Source: Burkholderiales bacterium (GTDB lineage Bacteria; Pseudomonadota; Gammaproteobacteria; Burkholderiales; Burkholderiaceae_C). From it: a stretch of DNA of 36,746 nt. The notes beneath the pieces are model-generated. The model was not told the origin of the DNA, ran no database searches, and worked only from the letters and a program-made list of their open reading frames with translations. Below, in pieces: positions 25,528 to 34,866 of this stretch; the first letter of the stretch is position 1; each line of letters opens with the position of its first letter. The position numbers were made by a program, and so were the translations under genes. Location: positions 1 to 36,746 of the forward strand of contig JAPLPQ010000051.1 of assembly GCA_026400105.1 (NCBI GenBank). The letters run 5' to 3'.

Positions 25528-26570
25528 GGCCGGCCCTTGCGCGGATCGAGCGCATCGCGCAAGGCGTCGCCCATGAAGGTCAGCAGCAGCAAGGTGGTCA
25601 CGAGCAGCGTGAAGGTCGACAGCGTGATCCACCAGGCATCGAGGTTGGCCTTGCCCTGGGCCAGCAGCTCGCCGAGCGAGGGCGTGCCGGGTGGCACCCC
25701 GAGGCCCAGGAAGTCGAGCGAGGTCAGCGCCAGGATGGCCGCGCTCATGCGAAACGGCAGGAAGGTCACGACCGGGGTCAGGCTGTTGGGCAGCAGATGG
25801 CGCCAGATCAGCTGCCATGGCCCGAGCCCGAGCGCACGCGCCGCGCGTACATAGTCGAGCTGGCGATTGCGCAGGAACTCGGCCCGCACATAGTCGCTCA
25901 GGCCCATCCAGCCAAACAGGCTCAGCAGCAACAGCAGCAAGCCCACGCTGGGCTCGAACAGCGCCGAGAAGATGATCAGCAGGTAGAGCTCGGGCAGCGC
26001 GCTCCAGACCTCGATCAGCCGCTGCAGCAGCAGATCGGTGCCGCCGCCGAAATAGCCCTGGATCGCACCGGCGACCAGCCCCAGCAGCACGCCGGAAGCG
26101 GTCAACGCGAGTGCGAACAGCACCGAGAGCCGAAAGCCGTACAGCAGGCGCGCGAACAGGTCGCGGCCGCGGTCGTCGGTGCCGAGCCAGTTGTCGGCCG
26201 AGGGCGGCGCCGGATGCGGTTCGCGCGCGAAATAGTTGATCGTGCCGTGGTGGTAGCGGTTCGGCGCATGCAGCACCCAGTTGCCCGGCTGCCCGAGCTG
26301 GCGCTCGATGAAGGGGTCGAGGTAGTCGGTCGGGGTTTCGAAATCGCCGCCGAAGGTGGTCTCGGGCAGGTCCTGCAGCACCGGCGCATACCACTGGCCC
26401 TGATAGCGCAGCAGCAGCGGCCGGTCGTTCGAGATCAGCTCGGCGCCCAGGCTCAGCAGAACCATCAGCGAAAACAGCCACAGGCTGAACCAGCCCAGGC
26501 GGTGGGCACGGAAACGGCGCCAGGCCAGGCGCCAGGGGCCGGCCGGGACTTGATCAGTCGAACTTGACAC
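25524..26570 (-). CDS. yejE: Oligopeptide/microcin C ABC transporter permease
   Basis: 348-residue DppC/OppC-type permease. An N-terminal helix is followed by a long periplasmic segment (about residues 50-140) with YDPFIERQ-like and NWLGTDDRGRDLFARLLYGFR sequences, then five helices and the EAA loop with YVRAARALGLGPWQLIWRHLLPNSL. It begins with GTG at 26570, 17 nt inside the yejB 3' end; no ATG is suitably placed. It overlaps yejF by 4 nt. Confidence 0.94.
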
Positions 26571-27588
26571 GCGGGTCCACCCACAGGTAACACAGGTCGC
26601 TCACGAGCTTGGTCAGCAGACCGATCAGCGTGAACAGGTAGAGCGTGCCGAGCACGACCGGATAGTCGCGCCGCATCACGCTCTCGTAGCTCAGCAGCCC
26701 GAGGCCGTCGAGCGAGAACAGGGTCTCGATCAGCAGCGAACCGGTGAAGAAGGCGCCGACGAAGGCGGCTGGAAAGCCGGTCACGATCGGGATCAGCGCG
26801 TTGCGCAGCACATGGCGGATCAGCAGCTGGCGCTCGCTCAGGCCCTTGGCACGCGCGGTCAGCACATACTGCTTGCCGATCTCCTCGAGCATCGCGTTGC
26901 GCGTCAGCAGGGTCGTGACCGCGAAGGCGCCCAGCACGCTGGCCGTCACCGGCAGCGCGATATGCCACAGGTAGTCCACCACCTTGGCGCCCCAGCTCAG
27001 GGTTTCCCAGTTGGCCGAGGTCAGCCCGCGCAGCGGAAACCACTGCAGCTGGCCGCCGAACAGCACCAGCAGCAAGACGCCGAGCACGAAGCCGGGAATC
27101 GCATAGCCGGCCAGCACCAGGATCGAAGTCACGGTATCGAAGCGGCTGCCGGCGCGCACCGCCTTGGCAATGCCCAGCGGCACCGAGACCGAGTAGGTCA
27201 GCAGGAAGGTCCAGAGCCCGAGGCTGATCGAGACCGGCAGCTTGGAGCGCACCAGGGTCCAGACATCCTGCTGGTGATAGAAGCTCTGGCCGAGGTCGAA
27301 GCGCGCGAACTGGCCCAGCATGCGCACGAAACGCTCGGGCGCCGGCTGGTCGAAGCCGTAGAAGCGCTCGATCTCGGCGATGCGCTCGGCGTCCACGCCC
27401 TGGCGCCCGCGGTAGCCCGCGCCCGACACGGCCGCGCCTTCGCCACCGCTGTCACGCCCCTGCAGCTGGGCGACCATCTGCTCGACCGGGCCGCCCGGCA
27501 CGAACTGGATCACGACGAAGGTCAGCAGCAGCACGCCAAACAGGGTCGGCACCATCAGTAGCAGCCGCTTGAGCAGGTAGTTCAACAT
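26554..27588 (-). CDS. yejB: Oligopeptide/microcin C ABC transporter permease
   Basis: 344-residue DppB/OppB-type permease with about six helices. Landmarks are MLNYLLKRLLLMVPTLFGVLLLTF, the FVPGGPVEQM segment near residue 30, an insertion with GRDSGGEG, and the EAA-type loop YVLTARAKGLSERQLLIRHVLRNAL. It lies 9 nt after yejA, in the order yejA-B-E-F seen in enterics. Confidence 0.95.
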   Translation of the reverse strand: MLNYLLKRLLLMVPTLFGVLLLTFVVIQFVPGGPVEQMVAQLQGRDSGGEGAAVSGAGYRGRQGVDAERIAEIERFYGFDQPAPERFVRMLGQFARFDLGQSFYHQQDVWTLVRSKLPVSISLGLWTFLLTYSVSVPLGIAKAVRAGSRFDTVTSILVLAGYAIPGFVLGVLLLVLFGGQLQWFPLRGLTSANWETLSWGAKVVDYLWHIALPVTASVLGAFAVTTLLTRNAMLEEIGKQYVLTARAKGLSERQLLIRHVLRNALIPIVTGFPAAFVGAFFTGSLLIETLFSLDGLGLLSYESVMRRDYPVVLGTLYLFTLIGLLTKLVSDLCYLWVDPRVKFD

Positions 27589-27597
27589 AATAGAAAA

Positions 27598-29445
27598 TCA
27601 GCGCCCGGCCCGGTTGGCCGGACTGGCCCACCAGGTCGACAGCACCCAGGCCTCGGGCTGATAGTAGCGCGGCAGCTGGCGCGGGCGCTCGAAGCGGCCG
27701 GCGCGCCAGGCGATCCGGTGCACGCTGCCATACCAGTGCGGCACTGCGTAGTGGCCGTGACGCAGCACGCGGTCGAGCGCGCGCAGCGCCGCGACCAGCT
27801 CGGGACGGCGGCGCGCGGCCACGGCGCGCTCGATCAGCGCGTCGACCACCGGGTCGCGCACCCCCATCAGGTTGGCCGAGCCCTCGATGGCGGCCGCACG
27901 CGAGCCAAAGCGCTCGAGCAGCTCGGCGCCGGGCGCCTCGCTGCCGACGATCCGGCTGCTGATCAGCTCGAAGTCGAAACTGTCGAGGCGCTTTTGCAGC
28001 AGCGCGAAATCGACCACCTTGTGTCTGGCCGAGATGCCGAGCTTCTCGAGATTCCTGGCAAAAGGCGTGAAGACCCGCCCGAGCGCACCGCTGTTGTCGA
28101 TGAACTCGATCGTGAACGGCTCGCCGCGCGGGTTGCGCAAGGCGCCGTCGCGATAGGTCCAGCCGGCCTGCGCCAGCAGCTCACGCGCGCGCCGCAGGTG
28201 GTCGCGCAGCATCTGGCCCGAATCCGGCTCCAGGCTGGTGACGGGTGGCAGCGGCACCGGCTGCTCGAAGACCGCGGGCGGCAGCCGGCTGCGCCAGGGC
28301 GCGAGCAGCGCGAGCTCGTCGGCGCCGGGCAGGCCACGGGCCTCGAAGTCGCTGGCGACGAAATAACCACGGACCCGGGTGTAGGCGTTGAAGAACAGCT
28401 GGCGGTTCATCCACTCGAAGTCCAGCGCCAGGCCGATCGCCTCGCGCACGCGCGGGTCGCTGAATTTCGCCAGCCGGCTGTTGAACAGGAAACCCTGGAA
28501 GTCGCCCGCGTTGCCATGCGCGAGCTCCTCCTTGACCAGCAGGCCGCGATCGAAGGGACGGCCGCGGTAGGCCTTGGCCCATTCGCGCGCGATGAAGGCC
28601 TGGATGTAATCGAACTCGCCGGCCTTGAAGGCCTCGAGCTGGGCCGTGCTGTCCTGGTAGAGCCGGTAGGTGATGCGGTCGAAGTTGTACATGCCGCGGC
28701 GCACATTGAGGTCGGCCGCCCACCAGTCGGGATCGCGCCGGTAGCTGACGTCGCGCCCGAAGCCCCGGCTCTCGACCCGGTAGGGACCGGAGCCGATCGG
28801 CGGCTCGGCCACGATCCGGTCAAGCGGCTGGCGCTGCCCGTCCACCAGACCCCATTGGCGGCTGAACACCGGCAGGCTGCCCGCGATCAGCGGCAGCTCG
28901 GCGCTGGCGCGCGCGAAATCGAAGCGCAGCAGGCGCTCGCCCAGCACCGTGGCGCGCCGGACATCGGCGAAATAGCTGCGGAACTGCGGCGCCGACTGCG
29001 GTCCGGTCAGGCTGTCGAAGGAATGCTTGACGTCGGCGGCCAGCACCGGCTCGCCATTGTGAAAGCGCGCCTTCGGGTTGAGCCTGAAGGTTGCCGACAG
29101 GCCGTCGGCCGCCACGCTGACGTCATCGGCCAGCAGGCCGTAGCCGGTGTTGGGCTCGTCGAGCGAGCCGGTCAGCAGGGTCTCGAGCAGCAGCGCGCTG
29201 AGGCCGGGCGGCGCCTGGCCCTTGAGCGTGAAGGGATTGAACTTGTCGAACTGGCTGGCGCGCGTCGGCGGCACCAGCGCGATCTCGCCGCCCTTGGGCG
29301 CTTTCGGATCGACGTAATCGAAATGGGCAAAGCCGGCCGGGTACTTGAGCTCGCCAAACTGGGCCCAGGCAGGTGCCGCCTGCACCGGCATGAAGGCGCT
29401 CAGGAGCAAACTCGACAGCCCCAGCCGCAAGAGGGGTAAACGCAT
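27598..29445 (-). CDS. yejA: Oligopeptide/microcin C ABC transporter substrate-binding protein
   Basis: 615-residue class-II (SBP_bac_5) periplasmic binding protein with an N-terminal signal peptide ending around MPVQAAPAWA. The mature part has FNPFTLKG, TGYGLLADDVSV, HNGEPVLAADVKHSFDSL, GSGPYRVES, and FDRITYRLYQDSTAQLEAFKAGEFDYIQ, matching YejA-type proteins. The start at 29445 gives a clean signal peptide; a longer frame runs antisense over fabI. The gene lacks a Shine-Dalgarno but has CAGAAT exactly six bases before the ATG. Confidence 0.95.
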   Translation of the reverse strand: MRLPLLRLGLSSLLLSAFMPVQAAPAWAQFGELKYPAGFAHFDYVDPKAPKGGEIALVPPTRASQFDKFNPFTLKGQAPPGLSALLLETLLTGSLDEPNTGYGLLADDVSVAADGLSATFRLNPKARFHNGEPVLAADVKHSFDSLTGPQSAPQFRSYFADVRRATVLGERLLRFDFARASAELPLIAGSLPVFSRQWGLVDGQRQPLDRIVAEPPIGSGPYRVESRGFGRDVSYRRDPDWWAADLNVRRGMYNFDRITYRLYQDSTAQLEAFKAGEFDYIQAFIAREWAKAYRGRPFDRGLLVKEELAHGNAGDFQGFLFNSRLAKFSDPRVREAIGLALDFEWMNRQLFFNAYTRVRGYFVASDFEARGLPGADELALLAPWRSRLPPAVFEQPVPLPPVTSLEPDSGQMLRDHLRRARELLAQAGWTYRDGALRNPRGEPFTIEFIDNSGALGRVFTPFARNLEKLGISARHKVVDFALLQKRLDSFDFELISSRIVGSEAPGAELLERFGSRAAAIEGSANLMGVRDPVVDALIERAVAARRRPELVAALRALDRVLRHGHYAVPHWYGSVHRIAWRAGRFERPRQLPRYYQPEAWVLSTWWASPANRAGR

Positions 29446-29482
29446 GCGACAATTCTGCCCAAGATTTTCTGGAGATTGACTC

Positions 29483-30292
29483 ATGGGTTTTCTCGCTGGC
29501 AAGAAATTGCTGATTACGGGCTTGTTGTCCAACCGTTCGATTGCCTATGGCGTCGCCAAGGCCTGTCACGCGCAAGGCGCAGAGCTGGCCTTCAGCTACG
29601 TCGGTGAGCGTTTCAAGGCCCGCATCTGTGAGTTTGCGGCCGAATTCGACTCCACGCTGGTGTTCGATTGCGACGTCGGCAGCGACGAGCAGATCGATCA
29701 GATGTTCAAGGACCTGTCGGTCCACTGGCCGACTTTCGACGGCTTCGTGCACAGCATCGGCTTTGCGCCGCGCGAGGCGATCTCGGGCGACTTCCTCGAA
29801 GGCCTGAGCCGCGAAGCGTTCAAGATCGCGCACGACATCAGCGCCTACAGCTTCCCGGGCATGGCCAAGGCCGCCAAGCCCTACCTGAACGACAAGGCCG
29901 CGCTGCTGACCCTGACCTACCTGGGCGCGGTGCGCACCATCCCGCACTACAACACCATGGGCCTGGCCAAGGCCAGCCTGGAAGCCAGCGTGCGCTACCT
30001 GGCCGAGGCGCTGGGCACCCTGCCCGACGGCCGCAGCATCCGCGTCAACGGCATCAGCGCCGGTCCGATCAAGACCCTGGCCGCCAGCGGCATCAAGGAC
30101 TTCGGCAAGCTGCTGGGCATGGGCGCGGCCGCCGCACCGCTGCGCCGCAACGTCACGATCGACGAGGTCGGCAACGTCGCCGCCTTCATGCTGTCCGACC
30201 TGGCCTCGGGCATGACCGCCGAGATCTCCTACGTCGACTGCGGCTTCAGCTCGACCGCCGGCGTCAGCCGCGACAGCGCACAGATCGTCTGA
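29483..30292 (+). CDS. fabI: Enoyl-ACP reductase [NADH] FabI
   Basis: 269-residue short-chain dehydrogenase-type enoyl-ACP reductase that performs the last step of each fatty acid elongation round; the triclosan target. It has [22 protein letters not shown] at the N-terminus and the catalytic residues Tyr146, Tyr156 and Lys163, at the same numbers as in E. coli FabI. Also typical are [11 protein letters not shown] and [13 protein letters not shown]. The start is set by GGAGATTGACTC before the ATG. It diverges from yejA with only 37 bp between the two ATGs. Confidence 0.97.
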   Translation: MGFLAGKKLLITGLLSNRSIAYGVAKACHAQGAELAFSYVGERFKARICEFAAEFDSTLVFDCDVGSDEQIDQMFKDLSVHWPTFDGFVHSIGFAPREAISGDFLEGLSREAFKIAHDISAYSFPGMAKAAKPYLNDKAALLTLTYLGAVRTIPHYNTMGLAKASLEASVRYLAEALGTLPDGRSIRVNGISAGPIKTLAASGIKDFGKLLGMGAAAAPLRRNVTIDEVGNVAAFMLSDLASGMTAEISYVDCGFSSTAGVSRDSAQIV

Positions 30293-30340
30293 TCGACCTG
30301 CACTGCGACTGCCCTGCGCCGTCGTCGTCAGCCGCTGCAC

Positions 30341-30367
30341 AAAAAAACCCGCCGAGGCGGGTTTTTT
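30341..30367. terminator. Bidirectional terminator between fabI and ydcH
   Basis: A7 - CCCGCC (30348-30353) - GA - GGCGGG (30356-30361) - T6. It lies between converging fabI and ydcH and can serve both. Confidence 0.95.
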
Positions 30368-30389
30368 CATGGCTGGAGCGGGGAATCCG

Positions 30390-30608
30390 TCAGGCCTGCG
30401 CGGCCTTCTTGAGGATCACGTAGAGCTCGTCCTTGAGTGCGAGCTTTTCCTTCTTGAGGTTCTCGATCTCGACCTGGGTGCCCGAAGCGACATGCGACTC
30501 CATGTTCTTGATCTGCTGGTCGATTTCGTTGTGCTTGTCGAACAGACGCGAGAAATGGTGGTCGCTGGTCTTGAGCTGGGTGATCAGTTCGCGGAATTCG
30601 GGAAACAT
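30390..30608 (-). CDS. YdcH family protein (DUF465)
   Basis: 72-residue helical protein with the DUF465 pattern: FRELITQLKTSDHHFSRLFDKHNEIDQQI in the first half and NLKKEKLALKDELYVIL in the second, predicted to form a helical hairpin. Function unknown. A strong AGGAGA precedes the ATG. It lies 62 nt downstream of the amino acid decarboxylase gene in the same direction, so co-transcription is plausible. Confidence 0.92.
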   Translation of the reverse strand: MFPEFRELITQLKTSDHHFSRLFDKHNEIDQQIKNMESHVASGTQVEIENLKKEKLALKDELYVILKKAAQA

Positions 30609-30670
30609 GGGCGCTCTCCTGTAAAAGATGTCATTTTCACGCCGTTTTCCCGCATCCGCCTTGATCTAGT

Positions 30671-32965
30671 TCAAGAAACCCGCACGCAGTCGGCGAAATA
30701 GCGCTTCTTGCCGTCTTCGCTCTCCTCGACCACCAGGCCGTGGATATCGGTCTCGAAGCCCGGGCACTGGGCGTTGAACTCGCGCGAGAACTTCAGGTAG
30801 TCGACGATCTTCTGGTTGAAGACCTCGCCCGGGATCAGCAGCGGAATGCCGGGCGGGTAAGGCGTGACCAGGCCGACCGTGATCCGGCCAGCCAGGTCGT
30901 CGATCGACACCCGGTCGGTGTTCTTGCGCGCGATCTGGGCAAAGGCATCGGTCGGCGTCATGGCCGGCTGCAGATCGCTCAGGTACATGTCGGTGGTCAG
31001 GCGCGCGATGTCGTACTTGGCATACATCTCGTGCACATACTGGCACAGGTCGCGCAGGCCCATCTTCTCGTAGCGGCGGTGCTTCTGGCAGAACTCGGGC
31101 AGGATGCGCCACATCGGCTGGTTGCGGTCGTAGTCGTCCTTGAACTGCTGCAGCGCGGTCAGCAGCGTGTTCCAGCGGCCCTTGGTGATGCCGATCGTGA
31201 ACATCACGAAGAAGCTGTAGAGGCCGGTCTTCTCGACTACCACGCCATGCTCGGCCAGGAACTTGGTCACGATGCTGGCCGGGATGCCGCTGGTGGCGAA
31301 ATCGCCATTCATGTTCAGGCCCGGCGTCACGATGGTGGCCTTGATCGGGTCGAGCAGGTTGAAGCCCGGCGCCATGTCGCCAAAGCCGTGCCAGGCCTCC
31401 TCGCCGTCGGCCGGCTGCACGCCCTCGCTGTCGGTGCGCTTGAGCACCCAGTCGCGGGCCTCGCCGATGCCCTCTTCGGCCAGCTCGTCCGGACCCCAGA
31501 CCTGGAACCACCAGTCGTCGACGCCGAACTCATCGTCGACCTTGCGCATCGCGCGGCGGAAGTCGAGCGCCTCGGCAATGCTCTCCTCGACCAGCGCGGT
31601 GCCACCCGGAGGCTCCATCATCGCAGCGGCCACGTCGCAGCTCGCGATGATGCTGTACTGCGGGCTGGTGCTGGTGTGCATCAGGTAGGACTCGTTGAAC
31701 AGGTTGCGGTCGAGCTTGGTGTTCTGCGACTCCTGCACCAGCACATGGCTGGCCTGGCTGATGCCGGCCAGCAGCTTGTGGATCGACTGGGTCGAATAGA
31801 CCATGGTGTTGAGCGGACGCGCGCGCTTGCGGCCCATGGCGTGGAACGAGCCATAGAAGGGGTGGAAGGCCGCGTGCGGCAACCAGGCCTCGTCGAAGTG
31901 CAGGTTCTCGACATAGCCGTCGAGCATGCCCTTGATGGTCTCGGTGTTGTAGAGCACGCCGTCATAGGTCGACTGGGTCAGCGTCAGGATGCGCGGCTTG
32001 ACCGCCTCGGCGTCCACGCCCTTGAGCAGCGGGTTGGCGCGGATCTTGGCCTTGATCGCCTCGGGCTCGAACTCGCTTTGCTGGATCGGGCCGATGATGC
32101 CCCAGTGGTTGCGCGTCGGCTTCAGAAACACCGGAATGGCCCCGGTCATGATGATCGCGTGCAGGTTGGACTTGTGGCAGTTGCGGTCGACAACGACCAC
32201 ATCGCCCGGCGCGACCGTGTGGTGCCAGACCATCTTGTTCGAGGTCGAGGTGCCGTTGGTGACGAAGAAGCAGTGGTCGGCGTTGAAGATGCGCGCCGCG
32301 TTGCGCTCGCTCTCGCCAATCGCGCCGTTGTGGTCGAGCAGCTGGCCGAGTTCCTCGACCGCGTTGCAGACGTCGGCGCGCAGCATGTTCTCGCCGAAGA
32401 ACTGGTGGAACATCTGACCCACCGGCGACTTCAGGAAGGCCACGCCGCCCGAGTGACCCGGGCAATGCCAGGAGTAGGAGCCGTCCTCGGCGTAGTCAAG
32501 CAGCGCCTTGAAGAACGGCGGCTGGATGCCCTCGAGGTAGGACTTGGCCTCGCGGATGATGTGCTTGGACATGAACTCCGGCGTGTCCTCGTGCATGTGG
32601 ATGAAGCCATGCAGTTCGCGCAGGATGTCGTTGGGCAGGTGGCGGCTGGTCTTGGTCTCGCCGTAGATGTAGATCGGCACGTCGAGGTTCTTGCGCCGCA
32701 CTTCCTGGATGAAGGCGCGCAGGTTCAGCACCGCAGGGTCGAGGTCGGGGCCGGGCGTGAATTCCTCGTCGTCGATCGACAGGATGAAGGCGCTGGCGCG
32801 GCTTTGCTGCTGGGCGAACTGGCTCAGGTCACCGTAGCTGGTCACGCCGAGCACCTCGAAGCCCTCGACCTCGATCGCCTGGGCCAGGGAACGGATGCTC
32901 AGACCGGAAGCGTTCTCCGAACGGTAGTCTTCGTCAATAATGACAATGGGAAAGCGAAATTTCAT
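30671..32965 (-). CDS. Orn/Lys/Arg decarboxylase (fold type I, wing domain)
   Basis: 764-residue PLP decarboxylase of the LdcI/AdiA/SpeF family, all three domains present. An N-terminal receiver-like wing (residues 1-130) is followed by the PLP domain with CPGHSGG (168-174), TNGTSTSNK (237-244), HFDEAW (357-361) and the PLP-binding Lys397 in STQSIHK, and then a C-terminal domain. Such enzymes consume protons in acid stress and make polyamines. Substrate (lysine, arginine or ornithine) cannot be decided from sequence by eye. The ATG at 32965 matches the family N-terminus; the upstream extension is unconserved. TCTATA lies exactly six bases before the ATG and no Shine-Dalgarno is visible. Confidence 0.93.
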   Translation of the reverse strand: MKFRFPIVIIDEDYRSENASGLSIRSLAQAIEVEGFEVLGVTSYGDLSQFAQQQSRASAFILSIDDEEFTPGPDLDPAVLNLRAFIQEVRRKNLDVPIYIYGETKTSRHLPNDILRELHGFIHMHEDTPEFMSKHIIREAKSYLEGIQPPFFKALLDYAEDGSYSWHCPGHSGGVAFLKSPVGQMFHQFFGENMLRADVCNAVEELGQLLDHNGAIGESERNAARIFNADHCFFVTNGTSTSNKMVWHHTVAPGDVVVVDRNCHKSNLHAIIMTGAIPVFLKPTRNHWGIIGPIQQSEFEPEAIKAKIRANPLLKGVDAEAVKPRILTLTQSTYDGVLYNTETIKGMLDGYVENLHFDEAWLPHAAFHPFYGSFHAMGRKRARPLNTMVYSTQSIHKLLAGISQASHVLVQESQNTKLDRNLFNESYLMHTSTSPQYSIIASCDVAAAMMEPPGGTALVEESIAEALDFRRAMRKVDDEFGVDDWWFQVWGPDELAEEGIGEARDWVLKRTDSEGVQPADGEEAWHGFGDMAPGFNLLDPIKATIVTPGLNMNGDFATSGIPASIVTKFLAEHGVVVEKTGLYSFFVMFTIGITKGRWNTLLTALQQFKDDYDRNQPMWRILPEFCQKHRRYEKMGLRDLCQYVHEMYAKYDIARLTTDMYLSDLQPAMTPTDAFAQIARKNTDRVSIDDLAGRITVGLVTPYPPGIPLLIPGEVFNQKIVDYLKFSREFNAQCPGFETDIHGLVVEESEDGKKRYFADCVRVS

Positions 32966-33137
32966 GGGGCGTATAGAACGGATGGGCGCCAAATGGATAA
33001 GTGCACCGGTATCCGGTGGCACAGCTTGCCCGCGACGAGGCCCCGCCCCATCGCGTGATGGCGCCAAGTGTAAGGAAATTAGATGACTGCCGATCAGCGC
33101 ACGAGCCGTTTCTTCTCAAATTCGGTCACGCCAGGCG

Positions 33138-33153
33138 GGCCGGTTCGCCGGCC
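33138..33153 (+). promoter_or_regulatory. UUCG-loop hairpin in the nfeD leader
   Basis: GGCCGG-TTCG-CCGGCC, a perfect 6-bp stem closed by a UUCG tetraloop, 24 nt upstream of the nfeD start. No T tract follows. The rest of the 212-bp interval to the decarboxylase shows no gene. Confidence 0.5.
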
Positions 33154-33177
33154 TCGGGCCCAGGCCACAGGTCCGGC

Positions 33178-33636
33178 ATGAGCGATTCAACCGTCTGGTG
33201 GCTGCTGACCGCAGCAGCCGTGGCGCTGGAGCTGCTGAACGGCTCCTTCTACCTGCTGATGCTCGGCATCGGGCTGGCAGCGGCTGCGCTGGCCGCGCAT
33301 CTGGGCGCCGGACTGGCGCTGCAGCTGACGGCCGCCGCGCTGGTCGGCGGCGGCGCGGTGCTGTTCTGGAGCCAGCGGATGCGCCAGCGCTCGGGACCGG
33401 CTGACAGCGCCGCCAACGCCGACCTCAATCTCGACATCGGCCAGCTGGTACAGGTCGAGCACTGGGCCGCCGACGGCAGCGCCAGCGTCAGGCACCGGGG
33501 TGCCGAATGGACGGTCGAGCTCGACGACGCCGCTGCGGCTACCGTCACTGACAAGGCAGCCCAGCCGGCCCCCGGCCGCTACCGCATCGTGGCCGTGCGC
33601 GGCAGCCACCTGATCCTGCAAGCCCATTCCAACTAG
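33178..33636 (+). CDS. NfeD family membrane protein
   Basis: 152-residue short NfeD-type protein. Two to three hydrophobic helices occupy residues 7-64, and a C-terminal OB-fold-like domain (about 80-150) has LDIGQLVQVEHWAADGSASVRHRGAEWTVEL and YRIVAVRGSHLIL. NfeD proteins are commonly paired with SPFH/stomatin genes and thought to help organise membrane microdomains. The ATG at 33178 is chosen since upstream in-frame residues lack membrane or family character. It lies 10 nt before the SPFH gene. Confidence 0.9.
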   Translation: MSDSTVWWLLTAAAVALELLNGSFYLLMLGIGLAAAALAAHLGAGLALQLTAAALVGGGAVLFWSQRMRQRSGPADSAANADLNLDIGQLVQVEHWAADGSASVRHRGAEWTVELDDAAAATVTDKAAQPAPGRYRIVAVRGSHLILQAHSN

Positions 33637-33646
33637 GGAGCCCTTC

Positions 33647-34558
33647 ATGGAAATCGCCTTCGCCCTGTTCGTCCTCGCCGTCATCTTCACGATCAAGTCG
33701 ATCAAGATCGTTCCGCAGCAGAATGCCTGGGTCAAGGAGCGCCTGGGCAAGTACGCCGGCACGCTCGCGCCGGGGCTGAACTTCGTGCTGCCCTTCATCG
33801 ACGAGGTGACCTACAAGCACAGCCTGAAGGAAATCCCGCTCGACGTGCCGAGTCAGGTCTGCATCACGCGCGACAACACCCAGTTGCAGGTCGACGGCAT
33901 CCTGTATTTCCAGGTCACCGACCCGATGCGCGCGAGCTATGGCAGCTCCAACTACGTGACCGCCATCACCCAGCTGGCCCAGACCACGCTGCGCAGCGTG
34001 ATCGGCAAGCTCGAGCTCGACAAGACCTTCGAGGAGCGCGCGATCATCAACGCCCAGGTGGTTTCCGCGATCGACGAAGCCGCGCTCAACTGGGGCGTCA
34101 AGGTGCTGCGCTACGAGATCAAGGACCTGACGCCGCCGGCCGAGATCCTGCACGCGATGCAGGCCCAGATCACCGCCGAGCGCGAGAAGCGCGCGCTGAT
34201 TGCCGCCTCGGAAGGTCGCCAGCAGGAGCAGATCAACATCGCCACCGGCGAGCGCCAGGCCTCGATCGCGCGCTCGGAAGGCGACAAGCAGGCCGCGATC
34301 AACAAGGCCGAGGGCGAGGCCGCGGCGATCCTGATGGTGGCCAATGCCTCGGCCCAGGCGCTCGAGCGCATCGCAGCCGCGCTGCAGGCGCCGGGCGGCG
34401 AGCAGGCGGTGCAGCTCAAGGTGGCCGAGCAGGCCGTGGCGGCCTACAGCCGGGTCGCCGCCGATGCCACCACCACGCTGGTAGTGCCCGGCAACATGAA
34501 CGAGGTCGCCGGCCTGGTCGCATCGGCCATGCAGCTGATCAAGTCGAGCAAAGGTTGA
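33647..34558 (+). CDS. SPFH domain / paraslipin family protein (QmcA-like)
   Basis: 303-residue stomatin-type protein. One N-terminal membrane anchor (residues 1-18) is followed by the SPFH domain (about 20-180; VPQQNAWVKERLGKYAGTLAPGLNFVLP and the conserved RSVIGKLELDKTFEERAIIN), an Ala/Glu/Lys-rich coiled coil (about 180-240) and a C-terminal tail. It is likely membrane-bound and oligomeric, forming flotillin-like scaffolds and possibly modulating FtsH-type proteolysis. A GGGAG ribosome-binding site precedes the ATG; nfeD is 10 nt upstream. Confidence 0.93.
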   Translation: MEIAFALFVLAVIFTIKSIKIVPQQNAWVKERLGKYAGTLAPGLNFVLPFIDEVTYKHSLKEIPLDVPSQVCITRDNTQLQVDGILYFQVTDPMRASYGSSNYVTAITQLAQTTLRSVIGKLELDKTFEERAIINAQVVSAIDEAALNWGVKVLRYEIKDLTPPAEILHAMQAQITAEREKRALIAASEGRQQEQINIATGERQASIARSEGDKQAAINKAEGEAAAILMVANASAQALERIAAALQAPGGEQAVQLKVAEQAVAAYSRVAADATTTLVVPGNMNEVAGLVASAMQLIKSSKG

Positions 34559-34574
34559 AAAAATTTGATCGGCC

Positions 34575-34604
34575 TTGAAAAGGGCCGGAATTTCTGTCTA
34601 CAAT
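34575..34604 (+). promoter_or_regulatory. Promoter of tRNA-Ser
   Basis: TTGAAA (34575-34580), an 18-bp spacer, and TACAAT (34599-34604), 12 nt before the mature tRNA 5' end. The -35 element lies inside the loop of a CGGCC/GGCCG hairpin (from about 34570) that may also weakly terminate the SPFH transcript, although the following T tract is poor. Confidence 0.75.
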
Positions 34605-34616
34605 ACGAGTCTTCAC

Positions 34617-34706
<90 letters not shown>

Positions 34707-34722
34707 TATAAGCATACAAATC

Positions 34723-34743
34723 AAGGCCTTAGGGCCTTTTTTT
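34723..34743 (+). terminator. Terminator of tRNA-Ser
   Basis: AAGGCC (34723-34728) - TTAG - GGCCTT (34733-34738) followed by five further T. It lies 16 nt after the tRNA. The 120 bp between here and the SRAP remnant show no coding frame and no repeat of the tRNA 3' end that would mark an attachment site. Confidence 0.92.
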
Positions 34744-34866
34744 GTTTCTGCCTACCATCGTTCCTACCAATTCGGAACTTGATTGCAATCGACCAACCTG
34801 GACACCGTTGGACGATCATTGGTCACTGACTGCAGCCCAGATCAGCACTGACACCCACTTCCGTGA

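Noticed and set aside
34707-34866. Integrative-element attachment site downstream of tRNA-Ser
   Set aside because: No repeat of the tRNA 3' end and no integrase gene found; the foreign DNA is explained by the IS.
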